Assembly (NCBI RefSeq): GCF_019049625.1
Contig: NZ_JAFMOY010000133.1
Location: forward strand, 1-64,000
Source of the DNA: Rahnella ecdela
Lineage (GTDB): Bacteria; Pseudomonadota; Gammaproteobacteria; Enterobacterales; Enterobacteriaceae
DNA: 64,000 bases
Direction: 5' to 3'
The notes below the pieces were generated by a model. That model saw nothing but the letters and a program-made list of their open reading frames with translations, was not told where the DNA came from and made no database searches. Shown here one piece after another: positions 54,622 through 62,964 of this stretch. A program made the position numbers and the translations under genes. Every line of letters starts with the position of its first letter. Within the stretch, counting starts at the first letter, position 1.

Positions 54622-56712
54622 CTATGCTTTGCGTCCAAGAAAGTGAAGCAGAAACTCACTCACCAACACGCGCTTAAAGGCTGACTGCGCCTTGTCTGCC
54701 GCCGCACTGTGGCCGCCGTCGGTATTCTCGTAAAAATACACATCCGGGATGCCCATCGCCTGCATTTTGGCCGCCATTTTACGTGCATGATCCGGTCCGA
54801 CACGATCATCGCTGGTGGCGGCAGTAATCAGCACCGGCGGATATTTTTTCGTCGCATCCAGATTATGGTAGGGCGAAAACTCGCGGATAAACGCCCACTC
54901 TTCGGGTTTCTGCGGATCGCCGTATTCGGCAATCCACGAAGCGCCTGCCGAAATTTGCGTATAACGGTACATATCCAGCAGCGCGACTTCGCAGACAATC
55001 GCCCCGAACAGTTCCGGATAACGCGTCAGCATATTACCGACCAGCAAACCGCCGTTACTGCCGCCCTGCGCAGCCAGATGGGCCGTGGACGTGATATTGC
55101 TGGCGATCAGCGCTTTGGCGACCGAGGCGAAATCTTCATACGCCCGCAGACGTTTTTCTTTCAGCGCAGCCTTATGCCATTCCGGCCCGTACTCGCCGCC
55201 GCCACGAATATTGGCGACCACAAATACGCCCCCGCGATCCAGCCACGACACACCACTGACGCCGAGATAATACGGTTCCAGCGAGACTTCAAAACCGCCA
55301 TAACCATAGAGTAACGTCGGATTTTGCCCGTCGTACACCACGTCTTTGCGGCAGATAACGAAATACGGAACGCGCGTGCCGTCATCAGATTGAGCGAAAT
55401 GCTGGCTGACCTGATAACGGGATGCATCGAAATGCGACGGATCCTGTTTCAGCAGTTCAGCCTCCACTTCCACGCCGTTATCCAGATTACCGAGTGATAA
55501 ACTTGCCGGTTGCAGGAATCCGCTGACCGTCACGAAATATTCATTGGTGTCGTCGTCCACACCCCAGGCATGAATTTTGCTCAGTTCAGGCACCTTGCCG
55601 AACGGTTCGCGACGCCATTCCCCGTTTTCCGGCGTCAGCACTTCGAGGCGGTTCACAACATCATGCGTGATACTCAGGATGATGTGATCGCTGGTGAAAG
55701 AATAGCCGTTTAGCTGATCGCGGGTTGCCGTCACACCGCTGAGAGACGAATGTGCTCCCGGTATAAACAGCGGTTTCAGCGCGCGCTCACCGGCCAGAAA
55801 CGCATCAAAGTTTACCGTCAGCAGCGAACCGGAAGGCCAGGTTTCGCCGTTAATCTGCCATTCGCTGGAAGGCTGGATCAGCAGCCAGTCGCGCCAGGTA
55901 CTGAATTTAGCATCAGCGGGCAGGTCTATTCTGGTCAGCTCTTTCTGCGCATTCAGCACAAAGGCTTCGCGGTGATAAAAGTCGATAACGCGCACCACGA
56001 AATCGCGTTCAAATCCTTTAAAACTGTCGTGATACCCGGCCGCCAGCATGTCTTTTTTATCGGCGCTGAAAACCGTTTTGGCTTCTGAGAGCGGCGTGCC
56101 ACGTTGCCATATTTTGACAATGCGCGGATAACCGGAATCGGTCAGTGAGCCTTCGCCAAAATCGGTGGCGACAAACAGATGGTCATGATCAATCCAGCCG
56201 GTACGGCTTTTGGCGACGGGCAGGAAAAAGCCGTCTGCGACAAACTCCAGCGTCCGCAAATCAAATTCGCGCACTTCAGAGGCATCGCCACCGTCCGGAG
56301 AAAGGAAAATCAGCGCCCGGTTATAATCTGGCTTAAGCGCGAATACGCCGTGATACACCCAGTCTTTGCCTTCGGCTTTACCCAGCGCATCAATATCCAG
56401 CACGGTTTCCCACTCCGGCTGCGCTTTACGGAATTCTTCCAGCGAGGTTCTGCGCAGGAGTCCTTTTGGATTCTGCGCATCCTGCCAGAAGTTGTACCAG
56501 TCATTGCCACATTTTGCGACAACGGGGATCTGCTCCGGAGAGTTCAGCGCTTTCAGCACTTTTTCACGCAGAGGATTAAATTTGCTGCCTTGGGTGAAAG
56601 CCGCCAGCGTAATGGCATTTTGTTCGTGCGCCCATTCAAGCGCTTTTTCGTTGCGTAATCCTTCCAGCCAGATGAAATCATCCTGCTGCACAGATAATGA
56701 ATCAGTTGTCAT
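54622..56712 (-). CDS. Prolyl-oligopeptidase-family serine peptidase (S9A)
   Basis: This 696-residue cytoplasmic peptidase has an N-terminal seven-blade beta-propeller (about residues 70-400) that restricts access to small peptides. The C-terminal alpha/beta-hydrolase domain carries the catalytic Ser in QGGSNGGLLVG, Asp in TSDDRVGPDH and His in TDGGHSAAAD. Relatives cleave after proline or basic residues. The opening QDDFIWLEGLRNEKAL differs from E. coli PtrB (oligopeptidase B), so I do not give a symbol. Upstream is a 311-base spacer to a divergent small gene with no clear promoter that I can name. Confidence 0.9.
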   Translation of the reverse strand: MTTDSLSVQQDDFIWLEGLRNEKALEWAHEQNAITLAAFTQGSKFNPLREKVLKALNSPEQIPVVAKCGNDWYNFWQDAQNPKGLLRRTSLEEFRKAQPEWETVLDIDALGKAEGKDWVYHGVFALKPDYNRALIFLSPDGGDASEVREFDLRTLEFVADGFFLPVAKSRTGWIDHDHLFVATDFGEGSLTDSGYPRIVKIWQRGTPLSEAKTVFSADKKDMLAAGYHDSFKGFERDFVVRVIDFYHREAFVLNAQKELTRIDLPADAKFSTWRDWLLIQPSSEWQINGETWPSGSLLTVNFDAFLAGERALKPLFIPGAHSSLSGVTATRDQLNGYSFTSDHIILSITHDVVNRLEVLTPENGEWRREPFGKVPELSKIHAWGVDDDTNEYFVTVSGFLQPASLSLGNLDNGVEVEAELLKQDPSHFDASRYQVSQHFAQSDDGTRVPYFVICRKDVVYDGQNPTLLYGYGGFEVSLEPYYLGVSGVSWLDRGGVFVVANIRGGGEYGPEWHKAALKEKRLRAYEDFASVAKALIASNITSTAHLAAQGGSNGGLLVGNMLTRYPELFGAIVCEVALLDMYRYTQISAGASWIAEYGDPQKPEEWAFIREFSPYHNLDATKKYPPVLITAATSDDRVGPDHARKMAAKMQAMGIPDVYFYENTDGGHSAAADKAQSAFKRVLVSEFLLHFLGRKA

Positions 56713-57023
56713 GATGTTCAGCCCTGAAAATCAGAAAGGATTCACAAATACCTGTTTTATCGTTGTCATTTCAAGTCTTTTTGCTTTCCGGTTCGTTTCT
56801 GAAGTCCATTCCAGATAAATGCATTTTGTCCTAATTGATTCATTATGCGATCTGTGAAAGTTCTTACTGCCTCTTTTGTGAGTCAGTTCAAGCATTGAAC
56901 GTATCGGAACGCCTATAAAGAAATCATTACTTTGTGATGACAAAACATGACGGACTTTTGAGTTAAAAAAAGAGGCAGAAAGACTCACGAGAAATCAGAC
57001 AGAAACACGAAAGGAGTGAGAGT

Positions 57024-57269
57024 ATGGAATGGAAAATCATAGATATCCTGAATATCCCTCAGACGGGGCTGAAGTACATCTGCATTCAGGCATTCAGAAA
57101 TCTGAAGCTGATCCTGTCTGTGGATAACGATTTTACCCTGAAAGCCGGTGATACCTTAGAGATCACGCCGGAAGGTTATTCCCTGAATCATCATCAGGCG
57201 CAAAGTCTGAAGATCCACAAGATGATGCCTTATTGTCAGCAGCGCTGGCAGTCACTTTCCATTCAGTAA
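57024..57269 (+). CDS. Hypothetical 81-residue protein
   Basis: The product MEWKIIDILNIPQTGLKYIC... is not recognised. It has no signal peptide or membrane helix, and a central segment with several acidic residues (DNDFTLKAGDTLEITPEGY) reads like a short beta-rich domain. AAAGGAG precedes the ATG at good distance, so translation is likely. Its last codons and stop lie inside a perfect 15-bp inverted repeat (57259-57291). It is divergent from the prolyl-oligopeptidase gene and convergent with a cupin gene. Confidence 0.7.
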   Translation: MEWKIIDILNIPQTGLKYICIQAFRNLKLILSVDNDFTLKAGDTLEITPEGYSLNHHQAQSLKIHKMMPYCQQRWQSLSIQ

Positions 57270-57291
57270 TCACTTTGTGATTACTGAATGG
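57259..57291. terminator. Perfect 15-bp inverted repeat overlapping the stop codon of the 81-residue gene
   Basis: CCATTCAGTAATCAC (57259-57273) pairs with GTGATTACTGAATGG (57277-57291) around a 3-base loop TTT. The TAA stop (57267-57269) lies inside the left arm. Downstream bases TTTGCAG form only a short T-tract. It may terminate the small gene or block read-through from the convergent cupin gene. Confidence 0.65.
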
Positions 57292-57319
57292 TTTGCAGAA
57301 AGGACAGAAAGACCGGTTT

Positions 57320-57838
57320 CTATACCGGCTTCTTAATTTGCTGTCTTCTTAAATCGGACAGACTGTCGTGGCCGCCAAATTCCTGCTGCGGAACATCCTG
57401 CCAGCGGTCTTTGCGCGTCGCTTCATATTCCTGATTAAGCGGATAATAAATCCGGTTTTCCGGCTTATTCGCTTCACCCACGACCAGCAGACGCACTTCC
57501 TCATCGGTGTTATTGATAAAGGTATGGCAAATCCCAGTACCGTGCGGAAACGCCACCGCGTCGCCCGCTTTCAGGCGGTGCAATGTGCCGTTGATCCAGG
57601 CATCAGGATGCCCTTCCAGCACATACACAAATTCGTCCTCTGAACTTTCCGCGTGGGCATAACAGGTGCGACGGCCTGGTAACAGGCGCTCATGATGAAT
57701 ACCAATACGCGTCAGTCCCAGCGTTTTCCCCAGCGGCGCGCCAATCGACATCAGCTCATCATCGCCCGGATAATTGCCGTCGTCAGCGCCTTCGAGCTCA
57801 GTCCAGTGACGAATAAAATCAGGTCTTTCCTTGCTCAT
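57320..57838 (-). CDS. Cupin-domain protein
   Basis: This 172-residue single-cupin protein has the beta-barrel core at about residues 50-125. Cupin motif 1 is seen as HAESSEDEFVYVLEGHPDAW (with a Glu in place of one usual His), and motif 2 as the GDAVAFPHGTGICHTFINNT segment with the ligand His. The function is unknown. Relatives are small metal-binding enzymes or sugar binders. It starts 24 bases downstream of the end of the lipoprotein gene on the same strand, so the two may be one transcript. Confidence 0.85.
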   Translation of the reverse strand: MSKERPDFIRHWTELEGADDGNYPGDDELMSIGAPLGKTLGLTRIGIHHERLLPGRRTCYAHAESSEDEFVYVLEGHPDAWINGTLHRLKAGDAVAFPHGTGICHTFINNTDEEVRLLVVGEANKPENRIYYPLNQEYEATRKDRWQDVPQQEFGGHDSLSDLRRQQIKKPV

Positions 57839-57862
57839 ACAACCTCCGCGTAAGCTTCAGGC

Positions 57863-58216
57863 TCAGTAAAGTGAAGGGGATTTCTGCTGCGTTGAATAGG
57901 AACTCTGGGTCTGAACCGTTTCTTTTGGCAAACAGGCAAAGCGAATATGCATGGTTTCGCCGTCGTCACTTTCGCCAAGCGTCTGGAATTTTCCGTTACA
58001 GAATTCGAAGATCTTCTTGTAAGTCTCCGCGCGACGGTGGCGTTCAAGTATCGAAAACACCGACGTGGTATAACTCGCCTCGCCCTGTGCAAAAGACGCA
58101 TCAAAATTCGCAGGGCGGTAAGTTTCGGCGCCCACGGGTTTATCTATTGATGAACATCCTGCCAGAAAACCCGTCACTGCAACCGCTGCCAACATCATTA
58201 TTTTACTATTTTTCAT
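57863..58216 (-). CDS. Small lipoprotein of unknown function
   Basis: The 117-residue product has a lipoprotein signal (MKNSKIMMLAAVAVTGFLAGC) with the lipidated Cys at residue 21. The mature part has a conserved-looking pair of cysteines (EFCNGKFQ and RFACLPKE) that could form a disulfide, and a Ser/Gln-rich C-terminus. I do not recognise the family. It is the likely first gene of a short unit with the cupin gene downstream. Confidence 0.8.
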   Translation of the reverse strand: MKNSKIMMLAAVAVTGFLAGCSSIDKPVGAETYRPANFDASFAQGEASYTTSVFSILERHRRAETYKKIFEFCNGKFQTLGESDDGETMHIRFACLPKETVQTQSSYSTQQKSPSLY

Positions 58217-58285
58217 TTTTCATCCGGGAAAAGAGGTATTCATTGTAGTTATATATTCAGTCGTATAGTTATCTGTCCAGCATAC

Positions 58286-59353
58286 TCAAGCTACGGCGTC
58301 AGCCCTGCCCGCGCTGCCGATACCGTTTTTACCATTACGTTTTACATTCACCAGCGCGCGTTCCGCTGTCGCCAGCCACTGGTTATAATTCTCATGATGT
58401 TTCGATGTGGCCACACCAATGCTCAGCGAACACTGGAAACCCTCATCTTGCGATAAACGAATTTCGGATGTTTTCAGTAAGAGCCGGTAACCCACGGCAT
58501 AAGCTTCTTCTTCCGAAACACCCGGCAAGATAACCACAAACTCATCGCCACCAAGAATAGCCGGAAAATCATTCAGCCCCGTTTCCTGACGCAAAATAGC
58601 GGAGACGGATCGCAAAACATAATCCCCCGCCTCACGTCCGAATAAATCATTCACCATTTTCAGGTCATCCACGCCCAGCACCATCAGACAGGCAAGGTCA
58701 TGTCTGGAACGCTCAAATTCAAGCATCAATCGCCGGTCCAGCAACCGGCGGTTAGGTAATCCGAGAAAAGGATCCATCAGCGCTGATTTTTCCAGCTCAT
58801 GCTGTTTATCTCGCAACTTCCTGGAGATGGAATAATTGGCAGCGCTGAAAGCAATAATATAAATCGAAGAAAGAGGCAATGTCAGCCATAACGTCCGGTC
58901 GGTGACGGTAGTGTAGAAAGTCATCCCGGTGAACGGCCAGCAAACAATAAATCCGATGCAGTAAAACAACGCCGCACGGCGCAGCAATTGCCAGCCACCA
59001 GCAGAAAACCGGTCAGCAATCAGAATGGAAGTCAGCACCGCAGAGGGCAGCAGACAAACGCCCATCTGCGCCACCCAGGCGCCACCGGCAATCGCATCAA
59101 AAGCCAGATTCCGAAATTCTGCCTGATTGGGGTGTTGAGAACGCCGCGAAATCAGCATCGCAACGTGTGGCCAGACAAAGGCATTCAGCGCCAGCAGTGT
59201 GACGGCAATCCAGGAAGCGCCCCGCTCCAGAAGAACAGAAAGGATCGGGAAAAAACACAGAAACGTGCCCAGCATGCGCATAAAGTACATTCGGCGTAAA
59301 AAGCGATCTGAACGCTCGCGAACGAGGCTTTCACCGGGAGAATAATATGGCAT
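58286..59353 (-). CDS. MASE2-like GGDEF protein without an I-site
   Basis: This 355-residue membrane protein has the same plan as the cyclase at 41.3 kb. The N-terminal MASE2-like helices (about 25-175) include FVWPHVAML, and a GGDEF domain follows. The active-site GGDEF is intact at 268-272, but the four residues that should be RxxD are GLND (259-262), so product inhibition is probably lost. The metal-binding region reads LGVDDLKMVND. It should make c-di-GMP without feedback, or bind GTP as a sensor. It lies in an accessory cluster with cupins and regulators. Confidence 0.86.
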   Translation of the reverse strand: MPYYSPGESLVRERSDRFLRRMYFMRMLGTFLCFFPILSVLLERGASWIAVTLLALNAFVWPHVAMLISRRSQHPNQAEFRNLAFDAIAGGAWVAQMGVCLLPSAVLTSILIADRFSAGGWQLLRRAALFYCIGFIVCWPFTGMTFYTTVTDRTLWLTLPLSSIYIIAFSAANYSISRKLRDKQHELEKSALMDPFLGLPNRRLLDRRLMLEFERSRHDLACLMVLGVDDLKMVNDLFGREAGDYVLRSVSAILRQETGLNDFPAILGGDEFVVILPGVSEEEAYAVGYRLLLKTSEIRLSQDEGFQCSLSIGVATSKHHENYNQWLATAERALVNVKRNGKNGIGSAGRADAVA

Positions 59354-59510
59354 ACCTGAAGCGACTCTTAAGTTGATGTCTATTTATAGTAGTCGAGTTG
59401 GTTATCGGAGAGCTACTGAAAGCATGGGTTTTAATGGGCCGAACAGCGGGGTTTTTAGGCGTAAATAAGAGGGATTGATCAGTAATCAGAGAATTTAGGT
59501 TAAACAGCGA

Positions 59511-59577
59511 AATCCTGACCCGCAATAACGGCCAGGATTTGAGTGAAAGCAGCCAGAGCTGCGCCCTGAAGTGTGAC
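59511..59577. repeat. Partial relative of the nag-operon palindromic repeat
   Basis: A short stem AATCCTG (59511-59517) with CAGGATT (59533-59539) is followed by GAGTGAAAGCAGCCA. These 15 bases are identical to 7652-7666 of repeat copy B. GCAGC/GCTGC pairs follow. It looks like a truncated or diverged right half of the same element, placed between the second cyclase and a cupin gene. Confidence 0.5.
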
Positions 59578-59583
59578 GGTAAA

Positions 59584-59991
59584 TTATTTTGAGTACTGAG
59601 CGTCAGTCACCTTTTCCATCCACTCTACCGGGCTGCCGTTCAGGGATTCGGCAATCGCAATGTGAGTCATGGCATTTTCAGGGGTGGCACCGTGCCAGTG
59701 TTTTACACCTTCTGGGATCCACACGATATCGCCAACATTCATCTCGCGGATTTCACCGCCTTCTTCTTGTAGCCAGCCACGGCCCTGCGTGATAATCAGC
59801 GTCTGGCCCAGCGGATGCGTATGCCATGCTGTACGGGCACCTGGTTCAAAGGTCACTGTCGCGCCACCCACACGGGCGGATTCCGTTCCGCTGAAAGGCG
59901 AATCGATACGTACTTTACCGGTGAAGTAATTCTCCGGGCCCTTTTGTGAAGGCACAGAACCGCTTTTGGTGATTTTCATTTTATCAGTCAT
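59584..59991 (-). CDS. Cupin-domain protein (mandelonitrile-lyase/carboxymuconolactone-type)
   Basis: This 135-residue monocupin contains the motif 1 histidines in [18 protein letters not shown] and the motif 2 His in [13 protein letters not shown], with the trailing MTHIAI. Relatives are annotated as cupin oxidoreductase or hydroxynitrile-lyase-like proteins, often next to aldo-keto or flavin reductases, which are absent here. I start it at the ATG at 59991 ([11 protein letters not shown]), with GGAG upstream. Fourteen more codons are open but unlike the family. Function is not assigned. Confidence 0.85.
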   Translation of the reverse strand: MTDKMKITKSGSVPSQKGPENYFTGKVRIDSPFSGTESARVGGATVTFEPGARTAWHTHPLGQTLIITQGRGWLQEEGGEIREMNVGDIVWIPEGVKHWHGATPENAMTHIAIAESLNGSPVEWMEKVTDAQYSK

Positions 59992-60455
59992 TTCATTCTC
60001 CGCTTTGGCACAAGCTGTCGCTTGCCATTTCATTGTTAGCTAACCCTATCGCCATTGGCTTGCCGCGAACAGAGGGCAGAATCAGAATGGCGTTATGAAT
60101 CTCACTCATGAATGACTTAACTTAAATTCCGCAGCAATGGCTCTGGTTATTTTCAGTATAAAAGAAGAAAGCCTCCAATAAAGCGCTACACGCAAATGAA
60201 CTATGATAGCTTAAATACAGATCTCATCAGTGATCAATAATTGATCAAAAATAGCAAATGATGCCTATCCACTTTATTTTAAAAGATAATTAATTGATTA
60301 AATTTATATTTTAATTCATCCTGTGCGCACTTTAAGAAATATTGTATTTATTGCATTTGCAGCCCGCCTGGAGCGGGCTTTTTTTATAAATAAAATGTTT
60401 ACCTGATTAATAATCCGACCGTGAGAATATCTCACCGGCTGATTTCACTTATTGA
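59992..60455. other. AT-rich spacer with a palindrome and an orphan terminator
   Basis: This 464-base stretch between the cupin gene and the DUF4239 gene has no convincing coding frame. It holds a perfect 17-bp palindrome (TGATCAAT-A-ATTGATCA, 60231-60247) and a plus-strand terminator at 60361-60386 that no plus-strand gene explains. The terminator suggests a short untranslated transcript, but I could not find a strong promoter. Confidence 0.6.
60361..60386 (+). terminator. Orphan plus-strand rho-independent terminator
   Basis: The 7-bp stem AGCCCGC (60361-60367) pairs with GCGGGCT (60373-60379), loop CTGGA, and is followed by a T-rich tract. The nearest annotated plus-strand gene ends 3 kb upstream. 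On the minus strand there is no T-tract, so it does not serve the DUF4239 gene. Confidence 0.8.
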
Positions 60456-61220
60456 TCAGGGGCCAAGAGAATGTTGCAGGCTGATCAGGTTTTGTGGCAC
60501 GACGCGGATTAACCCGCCGCGCGGACTGTCTATATCCGCAATCAGCGCCATAGAAAGTGAAATCATCAGCGGCAGAATAAATAAATACGCACTTTTAGCC
60601 GAATTACTCCGTGCCCCATATCCGACCAGCATACTGCTGAATAATGCGATGATCATCATCAGCATCCACGCCGATACCGGGATCCGGTTCCACCATGCGG
60701 CCTGTGTGTAACCCTGCGAATTAATCACATCGTTCATCCCGGAAACCAGTAAAGCCACTACCGGCGTAGGATTGCTTTTCGCCTCGGTTAATACAGACTG
60801 CCAGAGCTTAGTTTCCAACTCCTCTGTTCGCGCATTGATTTTCTTCAGCTTCTGCGGGTCACGGGTCTGATAAAACACCACCCGCTGATCCAGATAATCT
60901 TTCAGCAACTGACGGATATTCCCGGCATTGCCTTCCTGCGCCAGATCCGCGCGCAAAAATTCTGTCCCGATAGCATTGGCTTCTTCTTCTTCATAGTTTT
61001 TCCGCTGATCATAGCGGCTGACTGCCATTGAAAAACTAAATCCGATCAGCAGCGCCAGCAGCGTTAAAGTCGCAGCCTGCACAATGCCGAAATCCTCCAG
61101 TACATCATTGTCGAGTTTCTTCTGGCGACGTAATAAAAAGATACTTCCACAACCGCCCAGTGACATAAGAGCAAAACAGGCTACAAAAAAGAAAGCCGGA
61201 TGACTTAACAGTGGCTCCAT
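60456..61220 (-). CDS. Bestrophin-like DUF4239 membrane protein
   Basis: This 254-residue inner-membrane protein has hydrophobic helices at about 8-28, 48-66, 185-202 and 210-228, with a charged cytoplasmic or periplasmic helical section between. The layout and the motif GFSFSMAVSRYDQRKNYEEEE after the second helix identify the DUF4239 family, which has been compared to bestrophins. Function is not established. AAGGA lies seven bases before the ATG. It is transcribed alone. Confidence 0.82.
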   Translation of the reverse strand: MEPLLSHPAFFFVACFALMSLGGCGSIFLLRRQKKLDNDVLEDFGIVQAATLTLLALLIGFSFSMAVSRYDQRKNYEEEEANAIGTEFLRADLAQEGNAGNIRQLLKDYLDQRVVFYQTRDPQKLKKINARTEELETKLWQSVLTEAKSNPTPVVALLVSGMNDVINSQGYTQAAWWNRIPVSAWMLMMIIALFSSMLVGYGARSNSAKSAYLFILPLMISLSMALIADIDSPRGGLIRVVPQNLISLQHSLGP

Positions 61221-61325
61221 AGATATTCCTTCAAAGACGTTGAAAATTCGGGATAAACCTGATTTGCGCCTTTCAAGTATGGCTCATTTTTAAAAAGTAC
61301 AGGAGGAGAAAATGAGAGCAACCGC

Positions 61326-61985
61326 TTAATATCGTGAAGGAATACGGTTAATCGTTTTCAGAATGCCTTTTTCCATGCCGATGTAACCGCCTGTTTTCAG
61401 CTGTGTGAGGATTTTCATGATGGTGCTGCGCGAAAGAAACGTGCGGTTCATCACATACGAAACAACGGTAATATTATTCCTGACCTCTTCCGGTTCATAC
61501 ATCAGTTCATACAGCTGATAACAAATGATTTCATAGGATGACAGCGCACAAATCTTCGCGCAGTGGTCATAAACTCGTGTAGCAGTATAAATTAATAACT
61601 GCGCCAGACTGCGCCAGAGATTGTTTGCCGAAATAATCTGATTCGCCTGCCCGACAGGCAGCAGGCTGACCTGAGCGTGTTCATGGATGCGGATAAAAAG
61701 ATAATCCGGATCAGTGTATTGAGTACTTATACCAAAAACATACGGCGCAGATTCGGAGTTTAATACCATTCCATCCACTTTGCGATGCAGCATCACGCTG
61801 CCGCTGTGTAATAAGAAGCAATTCTTCTGTTTATCAGCGGAATAACTCAATGAATCCCTGACATTAGTTTCAAGAATGTGTGAGGCCGGAGAAAGATGTT
61901 CGATTAGCATCTCTATTTCTTCCAGCGGTTTCTTATCTCTTATACTGCAATTATCTGTAAAAAAAGGCTTTATATCTCGGTACAC
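61326..61985 (-). CDS. IprA-like (YaiV) winged-helix regulator
   Basis: This 219-residue cytoplasmic protein is of the IprA/YaiV group, distant Crp/Fnr relatives. The N-terminal part resembles a cyclic-nucleotide-binding beta-roll (CFLLHSGSVMLHRKVDG). The C-terminal winged helix (about 175-215) reads VVSYVMNRTFLSRSTIMKIL. The start is a GTG at 61985, with GGAGGGAA just upstream, and no ATG is equally placed. IprA influences hydrogen-peroxide resistance in Salmonella. Here the gene is next to and divergent from a fimbrial operon, so control of fimbriae is a possible role, though only by position. Confidence 0.75.
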   Translation of the reverse strand: MYRDIKPFFTDNCSIRDKKPLEEIEMLIEHLSPASHILETNVRDSLSYSADKQKNCFLLHSGSVMLHRKVDGMVLNSESAPYVFGISTQYTDPDYLFIRIHEHAQVSLLPVGQANQIISANNLWRSLAQLLIYTATRVYDHCAKICALSSYEIICYQLYELMYEPEEVRNNITVVSYVMNRTFLSRSTIMKILTQLKTGGYIGMEKGILKTINRIPSRY

Positions 61986-62350
61986 GTGATTCCCTCCACG
62001 AATTTCCAGTTACGCTAGGATTTTTCTTGCGCAGGGATTATGCGAAAACCCGTTAAATTATAAAGTTATTTGTGGGTGTAAAATTACACTCATAAATTTC
62101 TTGTATAGATCCTCGTATTTCAATCAAAATCGCCGTCAGCAACCGCAGTCATAAGTATTTTCGCACCGGTTTAAACCTTAGCGTTTTAGTACGTTATTTA
62201 ACTCTCAGCGGAGATTGTTTACGGCGGTGGAAGTTGCGAAAAAAACATAACACATCATGGACACTTTGAATTTAAAAGTGACGGGGTTTATTTACCTTAA
62301 ATTCAGCCATTTATTTTCAGAGTCAGATTCATTCATTTAAAGGAATTATT
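61986..62350. promoter_or_regulatory. Fimbrial promoter region
   Basis: This 365-base spacer between the divergent IprA-like gene and the pilin gene must hold the fimbrial promoter. A 9-bp inverted repeat TGAATTTAA (62267-62275) and TTAAATTCA (62297-62305), 21 bases apart, lies 45 bases before the pilin start. I saw no longer inverted repeats of a phase-variable switch and no recombinase gene. AAAGGAA is the pilin ribosome site. Confidence 0.5.
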
Positions 62351-62878
62351 ATGAAAAAAAATTTAATCAGTCTTGCTGTTATTGCTACTGCTGTTTTCTG
62401 TAGTGCTTCAGCAATGGCGACAGGCGGTCAGGTGAACTTTACGGGTGAAATTATCGATGCCGGTTGCAATATCGTCAATGCCCCAAGCTCTCCGCTGAAT
62501 GTCGTCATGGGTCAGGTAGCCAAAAGTGAATTTACCGGTGTCGGTTCTACCGCTGCACCCACCAAATTCACACTGGTATTAACTAACTGCCCGGATACTG
62601 TCTCCACGGCAAAGATTAAATTTGACGGATCCAGTGTGAATGGCGACACCAGCCTTCTCGCATTGACTCAGGAATCGGGCGTAGCGCAAAACGTGGCGAT
62701 TCAGTTGAGCGATGACACCAATACTCAGGTGCCACTGTTCACTGAAACCAAAGCGTATCCGCTGACCAGCACCCAGGATAACAATCTGGAATTCGTGGCG
62801 CGTTACATCGCCACGGCAGCCACTGTGAATCCGGGCCCTGCAAATTCCGTCGCCAATTTCTCTGTGATTTACAACTGA
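62351..62878 (+). CDS. Major fimbrial subunit (type 1 pilin family)
   Basis: This 175-residue chaperone-usher pilin has a signal peptide (about residues 1-23, ending SAMA). Mature pilin starts with the donor strand region GGQVNFTGEIIDAGCNI. The two cysteines (Cys in DAGCNI and in TNCPDT) form the usual disulfide. The C-terminal donor-groove strand ends with the conserved penultimate tyrosine (SVIYN). AAAGGAA precedes the ATG. It is the first gene of the operon and is separated from the chaperone gene by two strong hairpins, suiting excess production of the subunit. Confidence 0.92.
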   Translation: MKKNLISLAVIATAVFCSASAMATGGQVNFTGEIIDAGCNIVNAPSSPLNVVMGQVAKSEFTGVGSTAAPTKFTLVLTNCPDTVSTAKIKFDGSSVNGDTSLLALTQESGVAQNVAIQLSDDTNTQVPLFTETKAYPLTSTQDNNLEFVARYIATAATVNPGPANSVANFSVIYN

Positions 62879-62884
62879 TCCTGC

Positions 62885-62936
62885 GCCGCCCTTCAACGGG
62901 CGGCCGGGTTTTACTGGCCGGCAGACTCTGCCGGCC
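62885..62936 (+). terminator. Tandem attenuating hairpins after the pilin gene
   Basis: The first stem is GCCGCCC (62885-62891) with GGGCGGC (62898-62904), followed by GGGTTTTA. The second is GGCCGGCAG (62916-62924) with CTGCCGGCC (62928-62936), a perfect 9-bp stem followed by ATTATTTCTT. Such stems reduce read-through and protect the upstream message, giving more pilin than chaperone and usher. Confidence 0.75.
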
Positions 62937-62964
62937 ATTATTTCTTCGTTACCGGAAATGATTT

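Noticed and set aside
61986-62350. Phase-variable invertible fimbrial promoter
   Set aside because: The only inverted repeat is 9 bp with 21 bases between, far too short to flank an invertible promoter, and no fimB/fimE-type recombinase is visible.
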